Assembly (NCBI RefSeq): GCF_034190915.1
Contig: NW_026947506.1
Location: 15,251,501 to 15,315,500 of the forward strand
Length of the DNA: 64,000 nucleotides
Direction: 5' to 3'
Source: Cavia porcellus
Taxonomy: Eukaryota; Chordata; Mammalia; Rodentia; Caviidae
In this document: one piece after another, positions 61,090 to 64,000 of the stretch
Numbering within the stretch: position 1 is the stretch's first letter
Layout: the number at the start of each line of letters is the position of its first letter
The notes under the pieces: generated by a model
Databases searched by the model: none
What the model saw: only the letters and a program-made list of their open reading frames with translations
Told to the model about the DNA's origin: nothing
Position numbers and translations under genes: made by a program

Positions 61090-62475
61090 GTCAGGGTGTA
61101 TTATGAAGTTCAGAATTCACTCTCTTGCTGGTGTTCTTCCCCTGTATTCTGCTTCCTTGTTGCCAGGAAGTGGAGGCCTTAGTAAAAGAAAAGAGTCGAT
61201 GAGATTCCATCTCATCTCCAGAAAGAATGGTTATCATCCAGAAATCAACCAATTACAAATGCTGAAGGGGTTGTGGGAAATAGGAACATTTATACATTGT
61301 TGGTGGAGTGCAGACTGATGCAACCACTGTGGAAATCAGTGTGGAGAATCCTAAAAGACTATGATAAGTGATTCCATTTGACCCAGCTATTCCTCTTCCG
61401 GGTATTTTCCTAGAAGAATTACAATCATCGTACCACAGTAATATATGTGCACCCATTTTTATAGCAGCACAACTTGAAATAGCTAAATGTTGGAAGCAAC
61501 TCAAAGGCCCATCAACTGCAGAATAGATGAAAAATATGTATTTTTATACAATGGAGTAGTACTCGGCTATTAAGAAGGATAAATTTGATACTTTTATAGG
61601 TGAATGGATGCAACTTGAAACCGTACTCGTTGGAGAAGTAAATCAGATTTGCATGTGCATACACTGTATTGCCTCTGTAGTATAAGAACCTGGAAGAGTA
61701 AATAAGATCTAAAATGTACAATATATAAGGGGAAATGGGCATAAAGGAAAAGGCAAATATATATATCACACACATATATATACACACATATATATACATA
61801 TATGAGAGTTAAGGTAGTTATACTCTTCATTTCTATTAGTTAATCGAAAAGAAAGTTTTGTGTTTATATTGTTTGTTTCAGTGTTTGAGTCTGTATCTTG
61901 CAATCTGAGTAACTAATTTGAAAATAACAATTTGCAATATATTAACCATTGTTACTCTCCTACTATCTCATTTTGAAATTTTGTATCATTGTTTTTCTCC
62001 TGGATGGTGTCGATGAAAGCAAGAGTTGATAGTGACTAAGGCACATAAAGCAACTAAATGCTTGTATTGTTCAGTTCATTGTGCTGACCTGGGGCCTGAG
62101 GTCTGAGCATCTCTTCGGAGGATGACCGTATGCAATATAGCAAATATGGAGGATTTCCTTCTACCTTCTCTTTGAAGGTAAATATTATTTTCACTGTTTT
62201 GCTTTATTCTGATTAATTATTTTACTCTATTCAATATTCTGGTTTGATAGGTTTTGTAGTGTTCTGTTTTTGGTTTGACTAGGCTATACTTGATTGAATG
62301 GATAACTATTGTAAGGATAACAAAATATATTAGGGTACCTATTACTGTTATCCCAGTATCCTGCTTTGAAGTTCTGTACCAATTTCACTGTATTTCTTGA
62401 TTGATTTTGTTCTGTCTTATTTTGTAGTATTTTACACCTTTAAATTAAAAATATTATATTTTAAGAATTAAAATA
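61090..62475 (+). mobile_element. L1 3' end (ORF2 C-terminus and 3' UTR)
   Basis: 'acattgttggtggagtgcagac', 'gtggaaatcagtgtggag' and 'atggagtagtactcggctatt' are the ORF2 end as at 4,900-5,250. The 3' UTR follows, interrupted by a (TA/CA)n tract at 61,757-61,803. Broken frame. Confidence 0.88.
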
Positions 62476-62479
62476 TGAT

Positions 62480-63920
62480 CTCTTAGTTGTATTTCAGTTC
62501 TGTATATTTTGGCATTTACAAAGTTAGAAGTTACTTTCTTATGCAAAAATACAATAGAATTAGCAGGCCTATGTAACATATAATAAGTTATCTGTTGAAC
62601 AGCTCCATTTACAAAAACGAGCAACTATGCTCACAAACATGGAGAGACACAGACAGAGACATAGAAACACACACAGATTTAAATGTAGCTGAGATGATAA
62701 AAGCTTAGCACCTGAACTCCAACTTTGAAATAAAAGGTGGCGGGAAGTTTATGCTCTCCAGAAAATTAAATAACAGCCTTCACTCGGTACATTGGAAAAG
62801 CTCCTATTTCCATGGAAAGAAATGTCAGCCTTGAAGGAAAAACATGAATAGTTTTCCATGTAATTCTCTTTCCTCAGCAATGCCTGGTAAGCCAGGATTC
62901 TGACATGACTAATGAATGACGGGAAATCTCTGCTTCTGCCTCTAACCCACTCCTAGGACTACTGTTTCACTTGAATAGGCCTAAGTTTTTCCAGGTTCTT
63001 GTGCACAAAAAGAAAAAAATTACCCTGCATATGCCTCATAGAAAGTATTAAGTTGCTGTGTATTTTATGAGATCACCTGATGATAGCAGCAGGAATAGGC
63101 AGAATGGAAACAGGAAAAAGAAAAAGGAAGTGAAATAGGAACCTTCAATGCTTTGGCCTGCCAGTACTTAAGGCATCAGGCCCAGGTGCCTCCTGTGTTG
63201 GCCAGACACCTTTAACTACAGAATTCTCCCATTGCATCTCTTACTAGTGTTGATGATTTGCTGTATCATGGATCATGACTTCCTAAATTTAAAAATAGGG
63301 AGTTGGGTTGAGTTTATAATTGAATGAAGGAAAGGGAATGGATCTCTCAACTTTCCTGTTTCTAACTGTACCACCACCACAACCAACACCTGGGCCTCCT
63401 GGGAAGCTAGTTTATTTGATTTATTCATCAAGCTGTTTAAAAATGTAACCAGATGCTTTCACTTGTAGACCAAGGATTGGTGACATGCAACTTTGGGTGA
63501 CACAGATATATTGATGAGGCTACTGCAGGCTTGCCAATTGCAGTTGGTAGATTCTTTCCTTAAAAGCACTAAATTCATGAGAAATGCTTGTTCATCTTCT
63601 GTCATAAATTTTTTCTTACTCAAGAGAAATGAAACAGTTGATATCTTTAATATTATCTTCCTTTATTAATGTTTGAAAGGCAGAACACTATGTGAGTGGG
63701 TAGATATTGGAGTTGATTAGCACTTTCTAATATTTATCTTATTCTATTTGATAACCAAGTGTAGACTAATGATTGGACATATACTCCAAACACTGAAAAG
63801 AAAAGAGATGGACAGAGTTCAGTTTTCAATGTAAGTAATAACAAATGGATAAATTTCCACATATGGGTTCAAGTAACATTAAATTTTAAATTTGGAAATC
63901 CAAGATTAATATTAATAGCC
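62480..63920. other. Intergenic, nothing recognised
   Basis: A short ACACAGA-type stretch near 62,645-62,680. No gene recognised. Confidence 0.4.
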
Positions 63921-63924
63921 AAGA

Positions 63925-64000
63925 GCCAGGGATTTAGCTCAGTGGCATAAATGCCTGCCTGGCAAGGGCCAGGTCATAAGTTAAATCCTTGGTACAAAAA
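63925..64000 (+). mobile_element. ID-type SINE, cut by the window end
   Basis: 'gagccagggatttagctcagtggcataaatgcctgcctggcaag' and a diverged B box. Confidence 0.85.

Overview
This is mammalian nuclear DNA, almost certainly from a rodent. It carries many short tRNA-derived ID-type SINEs (head like GGGGCTGGGGATTTAGCTC, tail ending in GATAAAAA...GACAAAA), B1-type SINEs, L1 elements and KRAB zinc-finger sequence. From memory the ID form suggests a hystricomorph such as guinea pig, but I could not check this. The window is AT-rich, dominated by repeats, and has no prokaryotic feature.

One gene looks intact: a KRAB C2H2 zinc-finger repressor on the minus strand. Exon 1 and a CpG-rich promoter lie at about 51.49-51.72 kb, the KRAB-A exon at 33,816-33,942, the KRAB linker exon at 33,560-33,620, and the terminal zinc-finger exon at 25,165-26,695. 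Splice phases match across all joins and give a predicted protein of 573 residues with ten intact fingers. A broken paralogue lies at 7.6-11.4 kb: a frameshifted finger exon (7,620-8,400) and a decayed copy of the promoter and exon 1 (about 11.0-11.4 kb), with no KRAB exons between. The two loci are tandem duplicates in the same orientation.

The rest is mostly mobile DNA. At 1-6,512 there is a decayed plus-strand L1. At 12,001-15,119 there is a minus-strand L1-derived element with both ends, target-site duplications and an intact 350-residue ORF1 but no ORF2, a 'half-L1' architecture. About 17.4-17.7 kb is a MER2-like remnant beside two perfect hairpins. 18.1-20.6 kb holds minus-strand L1 pieces flanking an unexplained block. 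The first two introns of the zinc-finger gene hold a minus-strand L1 (27.6-32.7 kb) with three nested insertions (an unclassified repeat, a 615-bp solo LTR and an ID SINE), an L1 ORF1 relic (35.6-36.4 kb) cut by a Tigger DNA transposon (36,386-39,187) that itself holds two ID SINEs, and further L1 3' ends and a dense B1 cluster (42.9-52.0 kb). Upstream of the gene (52-64 kb) are L1 fragments, B1 and ID SINEs and unassigned sequence.

The history is one of a zinc-finger cluster duplicating and diverging while transposons accumulate. KRAB zinc-finger proteins as a family usually silence transposons, so the intact gene may act on elements like these, but nothing in the sequence shows its target.
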